Source: PALSA-612 sp963776735 (lineage in GTDB: Bacteria; Actinomycetota; Thermoleophilia; Gaiellales; Gaiellaceae). Taken from it: 64,000 nt of DNA. The DNA is taken from NCBI GenBank assembly GCA_963776735.1, contig CAVZNV010000018.1, positions 570,070-634,069 of the forward strand, read 5' to 3'. Shown piece by piece: positions 44,734 through 52,949 of this stretch. The notes beneath the pieces were generated by a model that saw only the letters and a program-made list of their open reading frames with translations, did not search any database and was not told the origin of the DNA. Position 1 is the stretch's first letter; each line of letters begins with the position of its first letter. The position numbers were made by a program, and so were the translations under genes.

Positions 44734-45840
44734 TCAGTCTACCGCCCGTTCGAACGCCTCCTGGACGGCCTCCCGGGGCGGATGCGCGTTCGGCGGAGCG
44801 AACCGCTGCCACGTCGCGGCCGAGATCAGACCGAGCACGAGCGTCGGCACGACGGTCAGGAAGCGGTAGACGAGAACGGCGGCGACGACCTTCGCGTGCG
44901 GCCCGCCGAAGCCGACGAGCAGCGACGTGAGGCCGAGCTCGATCACGCCGACACCGCCCGGCGTCACCGGCAGGGATCCGAGCAGCTTGGCCACCGACCA
45001 GGCGGCGAAGATCTCGAGGCCGGTCAGGCTGCCCGCGCCGATCCCGACCGCGCGCACCGTCACCCAGAGGACGAAGAAGACGCTGAGCTGGCCGGCGAGC
45101 GTGGCGAGCGTGATGACGTGCCACTTGCTCCGCAGCAGTTCGAGCGCGTCGGCGCGGAAGCGGACGACCGATTCGCCGCCGAAGGAAACCGGCCCGCGGC
45201 GGATCAGCCGCGAACCGGCACCGAGCAGCGATCCGAGCAGGTCGCCGGCCCGGCGGGCAAGTTCGGCACTCGCCAGCACGCCGGCGAACATCCCGAGCGC
45301 GGCGCCGAACACGATCACCCCGACGATCGCGAACGATTGCAGCAGCGGATTCCGCTCGCCGACGAACGCGAGCAGTGCCAGGGCGAGCGGGGGAGAGCCG
45401 AAGATGATCAGCTGGTTCCAGACGCCGGTGACGGCCACGGTGACCGCGACCTCCCGGCTCGAATACCCCCACGCACGCAGCATCGTGAATGACACGGCCA
45501 TGCCCGGCGCGGCCCCTCCCGGTGCCACGTAGGTCGTCGCCGTCGAAGCCTGCGTGACGAGCAGCGCGCGCAGGAAGCCGAGACCGGGGATGCAGATCAT
45601 CCACGGCGGAGCGAACGTGACGACGTTCAGCACGGTCGCACCGACGAGCGCGAGCACGTCGATCCACGACAGCCCGCTGACCACGTGCCACACCGAGCGG
45701 TAGCCCGCGATCCGGGGCAGGACGAACGCGAACGTCAGGCCGACGACCGCGACCGCGATCGACGCCGTCACGAGCCGCCGCCGGCCCCCGCCGGAGCGGG
45801 TGCGGCCGCGTCCGAGCGCGGGTGCAGACGCTCGGGCCAT
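44734..45840 (-). CDS. Membrane protein, UPF0104 / lysylphosphatidylglycerol-synthase-like flippase domain
   Basis: A 368-residue protein with many membrane helices (VTASIAVAVVGLTFAFVLPRI, VLALVGATVLNVVTFAPPWMICI, FGAALGMFAGVLASAELA, LVYRFLTVVPTLVLGLISAATW). Signature positions are VAPGGAAPGMAVSFTML and LGSLPVTPGGVGVIELGLTSLLVGFGG, both seen in the UPF0104/AglD-like family that includes the flippase part of MprF. There is no synthase domain. It may move a lipid or glycolipid across the membrane. The ATG at 45840 is divergent from dgcA with a 36-base gap. Confidence 0.85.
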   Translation of the reverse strand: MARASAPALGRGRTRSGGGRRRLVTASIAVAVVGLTFAFVLPRIAGYRSVWHVVSGLSWIDVLALVGATVLNVVTFAPPWMICIPGLGFLRALLVTQASTATTYVAPGGAAPGMAVSFTMLRAWGYSSREVAVTVAVTGVWNQLIIFGSPPLALALLAFVGERNPLLQSFAIVGVIVFGAALGMFAGVLASAELARRAGDLLGSLLGAGSRLIRRGPVSFGGESVVRFRADALELLRSKWHVITLATLAGQLSVFFVLWVTVRAVGIGAGSLTGLEIFAAWSVAKLLGSLPVTPGGVGVIELGLTSLLVGFGGPHAKVVAAVLVYRFLTVVPTLVLGLISAATWQRFAPPNAHPPREAVQEAFERAVD

Positions 45841-45876
45841 GCCTGGAACGTACCCGGGAAACGGCGTGTTTAGTGT

Positions 45877-46893
45877 ATGCCGGTGGACGTCACCGCACGC
45901 ATAGCCCGCCTGCCGCTTGCCGAGACCTTCCGCATCGCGCGCGAGACCACGGTCGAGGCCGAGGTCGTCCAGGTCGAGATCCGCCACGGCGACGTCGTCG
46001 GCTACGGCGAGGCGGCGCCGATCGAGCGCTACGACCAGACGGCCGAGTCGGCGCTCGCGTACCTCGAGGCGAACGGGCACGCGCTGGGCGACGACCCCTG
46101 GGCGCTCGACGAGATCCACGGCCGCCTGCCGCACGGCGAGCCGGCTGCCAGGTCGGCGCTCGACGCGGCGCTCCACGATCTCTGCGGCAAGCTCGCCGGC
46201 GTCCCGGTGTGGAAGCTGCTCGGCCTCCGGCGCGGCGGGCCGCCGACCTCCTGGACGATCGGGCTCGGCGACCCGGACGAGATGGCGCGGAAGGCGGAGC
46301 GCGACGCGCCCAGGTTCGAACGGCTCAAGCTGAAGCTCGGCGGCCGCGACGGACTCGACGTCGAGCGCGTCCGGGCCGTGCGTTCCGTCACCGAGCTGCC
46401 GCTCCAGGTCGACGTGAACGAGGGCTGGACGCTGGCCGAAGCGCTCGACGCCCTGCCGCAGCTCGCCGATCTCGGTGTCGCCTACTGCGAGCAGCCGCTG
46501 CCCGCAGGCGATTCCGGCGGAGCCGAGCTGAAGCGCGAGTCGCGGCTCCCGATCTACGTCGACGAGGACTGCCACACGCTGGCGGACGTCGAGGACTGCT
46601 CTCAGATCGCGCACGGGATCAACGTCAAGCTCGCGAAGTCGGGCGGGCTGCGCGAAGCGGTGCGCATGGCGCACGCGGGCCGCGCGCTCGGTCTCGAGCT
46701 GATGCTCGGCTGCATGGTCGAGTCCGGCCTCGGCATCGCGCCCGGCGCCCACATCGCCGCGCTCTTCGACCACGTCGACCTGGACGGGAACATCCTCATC
46801 CGCGACGACCCCTGGCCGGGGATCGAACTCGTCGGCGGCGTCCAGCTGCCGAGCGCCACCGAGCCCGGGCTGGGCGTGTCGAGCCGTGCGTGA
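45877..46893 (+). CDS. dgcA: Enolase-superfamily racemase/epimerase, DgcA-like
   Basis: A 338-residue mandelate-racemase/muconate-lactonising type enzyme. The first base is in RLKLKLGG (K-x-K near residue 150), the metal ligands in VDVNEGW, CEQPLPAG and VDEDC, and the second catalytic lysine in GINVKLAKSGGLREA. This pattern is shared by L-Ala-D/L-Glu epimerases and by DgcA, the N-acetyl-D-glutamate racemase of D-glutamate catabolism. DgcA partners with a DUF1611 protein (DgcN), and exactly such a gene follows here. The dipeptide epimerase role is the main alternative. Confidence 0.8.
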   Translation: MPVDVTARIARLPLAETFRIARETTVEAEVVQVEIRHGDVVGYGEAAPIERYDQTAESALAYLEANGHALGDDPWALDEIHGRLPHGEPAARSALDAALHDLCGKLAGVPVWKLLGLRRGGPPTSWTIGLGDPDEMARKAERDAPRFERLKLKLGGRDGLDVERVRAVRSVTELPLQVDVNEGWTLAEALDALPQLADLGVAYCEQPLPAGDSGGAELKRESRLPIYVDEDCHTLADVEDCSQIAHGINVKLAKSGGLREAVRMAHAGRALGLELMLGCMVESGLGIAPGAHIAALFDHVDLDGNILIRDDPWPGIELVGGVQLPSATEPGLGVSSRA

Positions 46894-47005
46894 GTCGCTC
46901 GTGGCAGGACTCGCCGGCGATCGAGGCGCCGGCACGTACGACAAGTGGCGCGGCGCGTACTGGCGCCTGCTCTCCCTCGTCGAGCGGCGCTCGGCGGGCC
47001 GGTAG
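46886..47005 (+). CDS. Small ORF (39 aa) between dgcA and dgcN
   Basis: A GTG at 46886 lies in the overlap with the dgcA stop, and the frame ends with TAG directly adjacent to the ATG of the next gene (TAGATG). It encodes VRESLVAGLAGDRGAGTYDKW followed by RGAYWRLLSLVERRSAGR, a basic peptide rich in Arg and Trp. The exact fit between two translated genes suggests either a real coupled peptide or a read-through linker. No family was recognised. Confidence 0.4.
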   Translation: MRESLVAGLAGDRGAGTYDKWRGAYWRLLSLVERRSAGR

Positions 47006-48031
47006 ATGTCCGAGAAGCGCTACCTGATCCTGGCCGAGGACTTCTCGGGCGACCCGCACTACGGCAAGACCGCCCGCGGCATCCTCCACTACGGCCTGAC
47101 GCCTGTCGTCGCGCTCGTCGACTCGACCCGGGCCGGGGGAGAGCAGGACGGCGCGCCGATCGTCGGCTCGGTCGAGGAGGCGCTGCCCCTCGGACCGACG
47201 ACGGCGATCGTCGGCGTCGCGACGGCCGGCGGGCGATTCCCTCCGAAGTGGCGCGCGCTGCTCGTGAGCTGCGTCGAGAACGGGCTCGACGTCGAGAACG
47301 GCCTGCACCAGTTCATCGACAACGACCCGGAGCTCGCAGCGCTTGCGGCGACGCACGGTGTCGAGCTCCGCGACCTCCGCCGCCCACCGGACGGGCTGAA
47401 CGTGCCGACCGGCGAGAACCTGCGCGTACCGACGCAGATCGTCCTCACCGTCGGCTCCGACTGCGCGATCGGGAAGATGACCGTCGCACTCGAGCTCGAT
47501 CGCGCCGCGCGCGCCCGCGGCCTCTCCTCACAGTTCGTCCCGACGGGCCAGACCGGCATCGCCATCGCCGGCTGGGGGCTCTGCGTCGACGCGGTCGTCT
47601 CCGACTTCATCGCCGGCGCATCCGAAAAGCTGGTGGTCGAAGGCGCCGAGCGCGGGGGAGAGCTCCTCTTCGTCGAAGGACAGGGCTCGATCACGCATCC
47701 CGCGTACTCGGGCGTGACGCTCGGGCTGATCCACGGCTCTGCGCCGCACGTCTTCGTCCTCTGCCACCGCGCGGGCTCGACGGAGCACGAGGGATTCCCG
47801 GGACATCCGCTCACTCCGCTGCCCGGGCTGGTCGACCTGCACGAGCGCCTGTCGCTGCGCGCCCGTCCGGCCACGGTTGCGGCGATCGCGCTCAACACCC
47901 GCGGGCTCGACGACGACGCGGCGCGAGCGGCGATCGCGGAGGCGGCCGGCCAGACGGGCCTGCCCGCGGACGACCCGGTGCGCTTCGGGCCCGGGCGTCT
48001 GCTCGATGCGGTGCTTGCCGCGCTTCCTTGA
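47006..48031 (+). CDS. dgcN: DUF1611 protein, DgcN-like N-acetyltransferase
   Basis: A 341-residue two-domain protein: an N-terminal Rossmann-like domain (YLILAEDFSGDPHYGKTARGILHYG, VVALVDSTRAGGEQDG) and a C-terminal P-loop domain (VLTVGSDCAIGKMTVALELDRAARARG, FVPTGQTGIAIAGWGLCVDAVVSDFIAGA, LFVEGQGSITHPAYSGVTLGL). This is PF07755/PF17396. In marine bacteria the family member DgcN acetylates D-glutamate, then DgcA racemises the product to N-acetyl-L-glutamate. The same pairing here suggests D-glutamate use, perhaps from peptidoglycan turnover. It is directly upstream of the SOS promoter. Confidence 0.82.
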   Translation: MSEKRYLILAEDFSGDPHYGKTARGILHYGLTPVVALVDSTRAGGEQDGAPIVGSVEEALPLGPTTAIVGVATAGGRFPPKWRALLVSCVENGLDVENGLHQFIDNDPELAALAATHGVELRDLRRPPDGLNVPTGENLRVPTQIVLTVGSDCAIGKMTVALELDRAARARGLSSQFVPTGQTGIAIAGWGLCVDAVVSDFIAGASEKLVVEGAERGGELLFVEGQGSITHPAYSGVTLGLIHGSAPHVFVLCHRAGSTEHEGFPGHPLTPLPGLVDLHERLSLRARPATVAAIALNTRGLDDDAARAAIAEAAGQTGLPADDPVRFGPGRLLDAVLAALP

Positions 48032-48056
48032 CGCGAACACCCGTTCGCTCTATACT
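48028..48056 (+). promoter_or_regulatory. Housekeeping-type promoter of the SOS LysM gene
   Basis: TTGACG at 48028-48033, a 17-base spacer, and TATACT at 48051-48056. Transcription should begin around 48063, so the LysM message is leaderless or has a 1-3 base leader. The -35 box overlaps the dgcN stop codon. The spacer contains the first LexA box. Confidence 0.8.
48034..48047. promoter_or_regulatory. LexA (SOS) box 1
   Basis: CGAAC-ACCC-GTTCG, a perfect match to the Gram-positive/actinobacterial SOS box CGAAC-N4-GTTCG. It fills the spacer between the -35 and -10 boxes, where bound LexA would block RNA polymerase. Confidence 0.85.
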
Positions 48057-48057
48057 C

Positions 48058-48071
48058 CGAACACATGTTCG
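48058..48071. promoter_or_regulatory. LexA (SOS) box 2
   Basis: CGAAC-ACAT-GTTCG, also perfect, covering the expected transcription start and the ATG. The centres of the two boxes are 24 bp apart, a spacing that allows two dimers to bind side by side. Confidence 0.85.
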
Positions 48072-48310
48072 GTCGCGTCGTCCTTCTGCTTGTCGCCGCC
48101 GCCTTTGCGGTGGCCGTCGCCGCCCGGCAGTCGAGCGGTGCAGGGCCGACCCAGCACTACACGGTACGAGCGGGCGACACGCTCTGGAGCATCGCAGCCG
48201 CGCACTACTCAGGGGATCCGCGAGAGGCGATCTGGGAGATCGAGCACCGGAACCGGCTCCCGAGCCCCTCGATCCAGCCCGGCGAGACGCTCGTCCTGCC
48301 GCCCGGCTAG
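48065..48310 (+). CDS. yneA: SOS-induced TM-LysM protein, YneA-like division inhibitor
   Basis: An 81-residue protein: a membrane helix (VVLLLVAAAFAVAVAA), a short linker, then one LysM peptidoglycan-binding domain (HYTVRAGDTLWSIAAAHYSGDPREAIWEIEHRNRLPSPSIQPGETLVLPPG). The size, order and control match B. subtilis YneA and related actinobacterial SOS-induced LysM proteins, which stop septation during DNA damage. Such genes are normally divergent from lexA, which is not here. The two LexA boxes make SOS control very likely; the division-inhibitor role is inferred from the architecture. Confidence 0.85.
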   Translation: MFGRVVLLLVAAAFAVAVAARQSSGAGPTQHYTVRAGDTLWSIAAAHYSGDPREAIWEIEHRNRLPSPSIQPGETLVLPPG

Positions 48311-48314
48311 CCGA

Positions 48315-48809
48315 TCACGAGGAGGCGAGCGCCGAAGCGAATCTCAGCCACACATACTCTTGATCCTGATCGACGTTCAGCGCCGCCTCCTCCGCCCAGG
48401 ACATCCGCACGAAGCCCGCCGACTGGTAGCACGCGAATGCGACGCGGTCGCCGCGGACCGCGCGCGCGACGATCGACGTGAACCCTCGCCTCCGAGCTTC
48501 GTTCGCGAGCAATGCGACGAAGGCCTTGCCGACGCCCTGTCCGCGACGGTCGGGAGCGACGATCACCCGCGCAACCTCGGCCTCGTCCTCCGTGTGGTCC
48601 TCGAGCACCTGCCCGTACGCGCAGAGGTCGCCGTCCAGCAGCCCGACGCAGGGGACGATCCCCGGCTGCGCGTGCCACTCGTCCAGAACGGCAGTCTCGA
48701 GACGCAGGTACGGCACCGACGACCACCTCAGCGACTCCGGCGCGGACCGCACCCACCCGATCACGGTCGTGCCGTGCTCCTGGCGGAAATCGCCGATGGC
48801 CACGTCCAC
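48315..48809 (-). CDS. GNAT-family N-acetyltransferase
   Basis: A GCN5-type acyltransferase of about 164 residues. Its acetyl-CoA loop is ARVIVAPDRRGQGVGKAFVALLANEARRRGFTSIVARAVRGDRVAFACYQSAGF, with V-A-P-D-R-R-G-Q-G-V-G. The C-terminal NVDQDQEYVWLRF is the usual closing strand. The start is unclear: GTG at 48809 (VDVAIGDFRQEHGTTVIGWV) is chosen because further upstream the frame collides with the rnz start and looks non-coding. The substrate is unknown. It is convergent with the LysM gene. Confidence 0.8.
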   Translation of the reverse strand: MDVAIGDFRQEHGTTVIGWVRSAPESLRWSSVPYLRLETAVLDEWHAQPGIVPCVGLLDGDLCAYGQVLEDHTEDEAEVARVIVAPDRRGQGVGKAFVALLANEARRRGFTSIVARAVRGDRVAFACYQSAGFVRMSWAEEAALNVDQDQEYVWLRFASALASS

Positions 48810-48876
48810 TGCGGCATGTTCGCCGATCTGCGCCCCTCGGATCGGATGTGCGTCTCCCTGCCTCCATACTTGCGCC

Positions 48877-49827
48877 GTGGATCTGGACATCGTCTTCCTC
48901 GGCACCTCGGGGTCGATGCCGACGGCGTTTCGAGGCGCGCCGGCGCTGCTCGTGCGCCGCGGCGGCGAACGGCTGCTGTTCGACTGCGGCGAGGGAACGC
49001 AGCGCCAGCTGCTCGCGTCCAACGTCGGCCTCGTCGATCTCCGCGAGATCTTCCTCACGCACTACCACGCGGATCACTACCTCGGGCTGCCGGGAATGCT
49101 CAAGACGTTCGCTCTGCGAGGTCGCGAGGAGCCGATCACGATCTACGGGCCGACGGGCCTCGTGGCCCTGTTCGGCGACCTGCGCAGGATCTTCGGCAAC
49201 CTCACCTACGAGTACGCGCTCGTCGAGGTTCGGCCCGGTGACCGCCTGCCGCGCGACGGCTACGTCCTCGACGTCTTTCCCGTCCTCCACGGGAGGAACG
49301 CGATCGGCTACACCCTGCTCGAAGACGTCCGGCCGGGACGGTTCGACGTGCCGACCGCGGATGCCCTCGGCGTTCCGGCAGGACCCGAGCGCGGCGCTCT
49401 CCAGCGAGGCGAGCCCGTGACGCTCGGTGACGGGCGGGTGGTCATCCCCGACCAGGTGCTCGGGCCGCCGCGCCGGGGCCGCAAAGTGTCGATCACGGGC
49501 GATACCGCGCCCTCGTCCGAAGTCGTCGAAGCGGTGCGACACGCGGACGTGCTCGTCCACGAATCCACCTTTCTCCAGGACGAGCAGGATCGCGCCCGCG
49601 AGACACTCCATTCGACTGCGCTCGACGCCGCTGCCTGCGCCCACGAAGCCGAGGTGGGACTGCTCGCGCTCGTCCATCTCTCCAGCCGCTACCTCGGGCG
49701 CGACGCGGCCCGGGAAGCCCGCGCGGTTTTCCCGGAGACAGTTGTCCCCAGGGACTTCGATACGATCGAGGCAGGATTCGAGGAGCGAGGCGGGCCCCGG
49801 CTGGTCAAGGGAGGCGCGTCGCAGTAG
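48877..49827 (+). CDS. rnz: Ribonuclease Z
   Basis: A 316-residue beta-lactamase-fold endonuclease that trims 3' ends of tRNA precursors. The opening DLDIVFLGTSGSMPT is typical, and the zinc motif is FLTHYHADHYLGLPGML (H-x-H-x-D-H near residue 62). Further metal histidines and acids lie in VFPVLHGRNAIGYTLLED, KVSITGDTAPS, LVHESTF and LVHLSSRY. A GTG at 48877 gives the natural N-terminus. Since CCA is not encoded in the two tRNA genes seen here, an RNase Z route to mature tRNA is in keeping with the window. Confidence 0.94.
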   Translation: MDLDIVFLGTSGSMPTAFRGAPALLVRRGGERLLFDCGEGTQRQLLASNVGLVDLREIFLTHYHADHYLGLPGMLKTFALRGREEPITIYGPTGLVALFGDLRRIFGNLTYEYALVEVRPGDRLPRDGYVLDVFPVLHGRNAIGYTLLEDVRPGRFDVPTADALGVPAGPERGALQRGEPVTLGDGRVVIPDQVLGPPRRGRKVSITGDTAPSSEVVEAVRHADVLVHESTFLQDEQDRARETLHSTALDAAACAHEAEVGLLALVHLSSRYLGRDAAREARAVFPETVVPRDFDTIEAGFEERGGPRLVKGGASQ

Positions 49828-49851
49828 ACACGGTTCGGAGGAGGGTGGAGC

Positions 49852-50082
49852 GTGAGCGAACTGGTGCAAGTCGCCCTGGCGGAAGACGTCACCGAGGCCG
49901 AGGAGATCCAGGAGATCCTGCGGCTCGCAGGCATCGACTCCAAGCTCGAGACCGCGGTGGAGCACCATCCGACATCGACCGAAGACGCTCCGCAGAAGGT
50001 GCTCGTGCCCGAATCGGATCTCGAGCAGGCGCTCCACGCCATCGAGGCCATGACCGACCCTGACGAAATCGCCTCGGACTAG
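49852..50082 (+). CDS. DUF2007-family small protein
   Basis: GTG at 49852 follows GGAGGAGGG by a few bases. The 76-residue sequence SELVQVALAEDVTEAEEIQEILRLAGIDSKLE...PQKVLVPESDLEQALHAIEAM matches the DUF2007 putative signal-transducing fold: a ferredoxin-like domain with an E-A-x-x-I-x-x-x-L-x-x-x-G-I motif. These small proteins often form hetero-oligomers with larger enzymes, but no function is known. It is followed by a FkbM-type methyltransferase frame that is open right up to its stop codon. Confidence 0.82.
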   Translation: MSELVQVALAEDVTEAEEIQEILRLAGIDSKLETAVEHHPTSTEDAPQKVLVPESDLEQALHAIEAMTDPDEIASD

Positions 50083-50184
50083 CCCACGCGCGTCGCCGGA
50101 GCAGCCAGGCGGGCGCTCGATCCCGTCCTACCACGGACAGTCGGTGTCCGGACGGTCCGGTTCGGCCCCGCACGCGGGCTGCGG

Positions 50185-50931
50185 ATGGGAATCGACTTCC
50201 GCCGGCAGATGCGGATGTACCTCGGAGTCTTCGAGCTCGAGCTCGCGCCGTGGTTCCGAAAGCTCTGCCCTCGCGGGGCGAGCGCGTTCGACGTCGGCGC
50301 GCGCGAGGGGTACCACACGCTGCTCCTCGCCCGGTTGTCGGCCGGCGGACGCGTGCTCGCCTTCGAGGCCGACGCGCACGAGCACGAGCTCCTCTGCCGG
50401 AACATCGCCGCGAATCCCGGGCTGACCCCGGCCCCGGAAGCGCGGCTCGCTCGCGTCACCGCCGGCGCGAAAGACACCGACGCGACGCTCGACGAGGCCG
50501 CGTTCGGCGGCGACGGGTTCGCTCCCGACGTCGTCAAGCTCGACGTCGAGGGCTGGGAGCTGCAAGCGCTCGAGGGCGCGACTCGCCTGCTCTCCGAACG
50601 CCGCCCGCACCTGATCGTCGAGACCCACTCGCAGTCACTCGAGCATGACTGCGTCGCCTTGCTCCGGAGCCACGGCTACTCGCCGGCCGTGGTGCACCCG
50701 CGAGCCCGGCTCGCCGAGGTCAGACCCGGCCACAACCGATGGCTCGTCGCGGAGGGGATGTCCCCGCAGACCGCGACCTCGCACAACCGGACGAGGCCGC
50801 GCGAAATTGGCGCACAATCGGCACACATGCCTGCGGAAGAGACCGATATCGTCGAAGCCGAGGGGGGAGGGTTGTACCCCACCCTTGATGGGTGGGGGAA
50901 CCGCGGGCTGTCCGCCGCGGACACGGCCTGA
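50185..50931 (+). CDS. FkbM-family methyltransferase
   Basis: Class I SAM-dependent methyltransferase. The SAM motif is ASAFDVGAREGYHTLLLARLSAGGRVLAFEADA, and DVVKLDVEGWELQALEGA is the FkbM post-motif region. In-frame sequence continues upstream to the previous stop (VRTVRFGPARGLRM is family-like) but has no ATG, GTG or TTG; the first usable start is ATG 50185. After LVAEGMSPQT the tail of about 50 residues (ATSHNRTRPREIG...LSAADTA) looks unlike the family and covers a CCCCACCC/GGGTGGGG hairpin at about 50876. The ends of this gene may have changed recently. O-methylation of a sugar or lipid is the usual family role. Confidence 0.75.
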   Translation: MGIDFRRQMRMYLGVFELELAPWFRKLCPRGASAFDVGAREGYHTLLLARLSAGGRVLAFEADAHEHELLCRNIAANPGLTPAPEARLARVTAGAKDTDATLDEAAFGGDGFAPDVVKLDVEGWELQALEGATRLLSERRPHLIVETHSQSLEHDCVALLRSHGYSPAVVHPRARLAEVRPGHNRWLVAEGMSPQTATSHNRTRPREIGAQSAHMPAEETDIVEAEGGGLYPTLDGWGNRGLSAADTA

Positions 50932-51669
50932 ATGGGCGTCGACTTCGGGGCCAGGGCTGCGAGCTACGACCGGATCCGGCCGGTGGACGACAACTGGCGG
51001 GCGGTGTTCGAGGTCGTCGCGCGAGAGGCGGATCTCCTCGGGCAGCGGGTGCTCGACATCGGCTGCGGCACCGGCCGGCTGTCGGCGGCGCTCGCCGAGC
51101 AGGGCTTCGCCCGCGTCTGGGGCGTCGACGCGTCGCCCGAGATGCTCGACGTCGCGCGCGGCAAGGTGCCGGCCGGCGTCGGTCTGAAGGAGGGCAGCGC
51201 CGAGCACCTTCCGTTCCGCGACGGCTGGTTCGACCGGGCGGTCATGTGGCTCGTCTGCCATCTCGTCGACCGTACGGCCGCGTTCCACGAGGCGGCGCGC
51301 GTCCTCGTCCCCGGCGGCCGGTTCGCCGTCGTCACGTTCGACTCGCGCCACTTCGACCGCTACTGGTTGAACGGCTTCTTTCCGCGCATCAGGGAGATCG
51401 ACCTGGCCCGATTCCCGTCCGAGGACAGCCTGCGCACGGAGCTCCAGGACGCAGGCTTCGCCTCCGTCCGGATCGTTCCGCTCTCGCAGCACGCGGCGAT
51501 CTCGCGGGCCGACGCGCTTGAGCGCATCCGGGGCCGCCACATCTCCACGTTCGACCTGCTTTCCGACGACGAGATCGCCGACGGCACCGCCCGCGCGGAG
51601 CGCGAGCTCCCGGATCCGGTGGAGTACGACCAGGAATGGCTCGTTGCGATCGCGAATACCGCGGCCTGA
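50932..51669 (+). CDS. SAM-dependent methyltransferase (Methyltransf_11 type)
   Basis: A 245-residue class I methyltransferase with motif I LDIGCGTGRLSAALAEQG, motif II VDASPEML and the post-I acidic GSAEHLPFRDGWFDRAVMWLVCHLVDR. ARVLVPGGRFAVVTFD is motif III. Its substrate cannot be told; family members methylate small molecules such as menaquinone or biotin precursors. The ATG is adjacent to the previous stop (TGAATG), and its own stop overlaps the next start (TGATG), so the three genes 50185-52949 are probably translated together. Confidence 0.88.
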   Translation: MGVDFGARAASYDRIRPVDDNWRAVFEVVAREADLLGQRVLDIGCGTGRLSAALAEQGFARVWGVDASPEMLDVARGKVPAGVGLKEGSAEHLPFRDGWFDRAVMWLVCHLVDRTAAFHEAARVLVPGGRFAVVTFDSRHFDRYWLNGFFPRIREIDLARFPSEDSLRTELQDAGFASVRIVPLSQHAAISRADALERIRGRHISTFDLLSDDEIADGTARAERELPDPVEYDQEWLVAIANTAA

Positions 51670-52949
51670 TGCGCCGCCTGCTCCTCGCCGTCCCGATCGT
51701 CCTCCTCGCGCTCTCGGGAAGCGCGCCTGCCGCGACGGCGACCTACACGAGCCACCAGCTGCACCTCGGCATCTCCGCCGGGAGCGCGGTGCAGAGCTCG
51801 ATCTCCGTGCCTGACTCGGGGCCGGTGTCCTTCGTCGCGGTCGGCGTCCGGATCGTCCACCCCCGCGACTCCGACCTCACGATCAGCGTGGTCAGCCCGC
51901 GCGGCACGACGGTTCCGCTCAGCTCCGGACGCGGCGGTGACGGCGCGAACTTCGGCACAGGCCCGAAAGGTTGCAGCGGCGAGCTGACGTGGTTCGAGTC
52001 CGACGGCCTCGACTCGATCACCACGTCGAAGGCACCGTTCGCCGGCGAGTTCCGGCCCGAGAAGCCGCTCACCACGCTGAACGGCCAGGAGGCGCGCGGC
52101 CGCTGGACGGTCCGCGTCGCCGACGGCGCCGCCGGCGCGCCCGGGATGCTCCTCTGCTGGCAGGTCGAGCTGAGCCGGAACGTCGTCTCGCACATCCGCC
52201 TCACGCACGACGGGATCTCGGCCGATCTCACCTACCGCGAGTCGAACGCGAACTACAGCGACCTGCGCCTCGCCATCCGCAGGCACGGCAGGCCGGCGTT
52301 CGACGGGCCGGTGGCCGCCGCCGGCTGCGGGGGCTGCGCGCTCTCCGGCTTCGGCACGATCCAGGGCGATCCACTCGTGATCCGCGATCTCGACGGCGAC
52401 GGCGAGCCCGAGGTGCTCGTCGACCTCTTCTCGGGCGGGGCGCACTGCTGCTGGCTGACCGTCTTCCTCCGCTACGACGGCCACGGCTACCTCAAGACGA
52501 CACACGTCTGGGGCGATCCGGCCTACGAGCTGAAGGATCTCGACGGCGACGGCCGGCCCGAGCTCGTGTCCGCCGACGACCGCTTTGCGTATGAGTTCAC
52601 CTTCTACGCCGCGTCAGCCTTGCCGGTGCAGATCTGGCACTTCTACCGCGGCGCGCTCATCGACGTCACGTCGAACTACCCGGCCGTCGTGCGCAAGGAC
52701 GCGGCGACGCTCTGGAGTGAGTACCTCCAGACGCGACACGAGTCCGGCGCCGACGTGCGCGGCGTGCTCGCCGCGTGGCTCGCCGACGAGTACCGGCTCG
52801 GTCTCGGTGACGAAGGCTGGAAGAAGATCGACGCCGCGTACGCCGCCGGCGAGGTCAGCGCGCCGCGCGTCGACCCGCTCTGGCCCGCCGGCAAGAAGTA
52901 CCTCAGCGCCCTCCGCATGTTTCTGGCGAAGAGCGGCTACGCCGCTTGA
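51669..52949 (+). CDS. Secreted protein with P-domain-like and calcium-binding repeat regions
   Basis: A 426-residue exported protein. The signal peptide is MRRLLLAVPIVLLALSGSAPAA. A proprotein-convertase P-domain-like segment follows (IRIVHPRDSDLTISVVSPRGTTVPLSSGRGG...LNGQEARGRWTVRVADGAAGAPGMLLCWQVEL). Then come repeats of the FG-GAP/VCBS type with D-x-D-x-D-G loops (VIRDLDGDGEPEVLVDLF; ELKDLDGDGRPELVSAD) that bind calcium, and a C-terminal alpha-helical tail. Its role outside the cell is unknown; adhesion or regulation of secreted proteases is possible. Confidence 0.83.
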   Translation: MRRLLLAVPIVLLALSGSAPAATATYTSHQLHLGISAGSAVQSSISVPDSGPVSFVAVGVRIVHPRDSDLTISVVSPRGTTVPLSSGRGGDGANFGTGPKGCSGELTWFESDGLDSITTSKAPFAGEFRPEKPLTTLNGQEARGRWTVRVADGAAGAPGMLLCWQVELSRNVVSHIRLTHDGISADLTYRESNANYSDLRLAIRRHGRPAFDGPVAAAGCGGCALSGFGTIQGDPLVIRDLDGDGEPEVLVDLFSGGAHCCWLTVFLRYDGHGYLKTTHVWGDPAYELKDLDGDGRPELVSADDRFAYEFTFYAASALPVQIWHFYRGALIDVTSNYPAVVRKDAATLWSEYLQTRHESGADVRGVLAAWLADEYRLGLGDEGWKKIDAAYAAGEVSAPRVDPLWPAGKKYLSALRMFLAKSGYAA

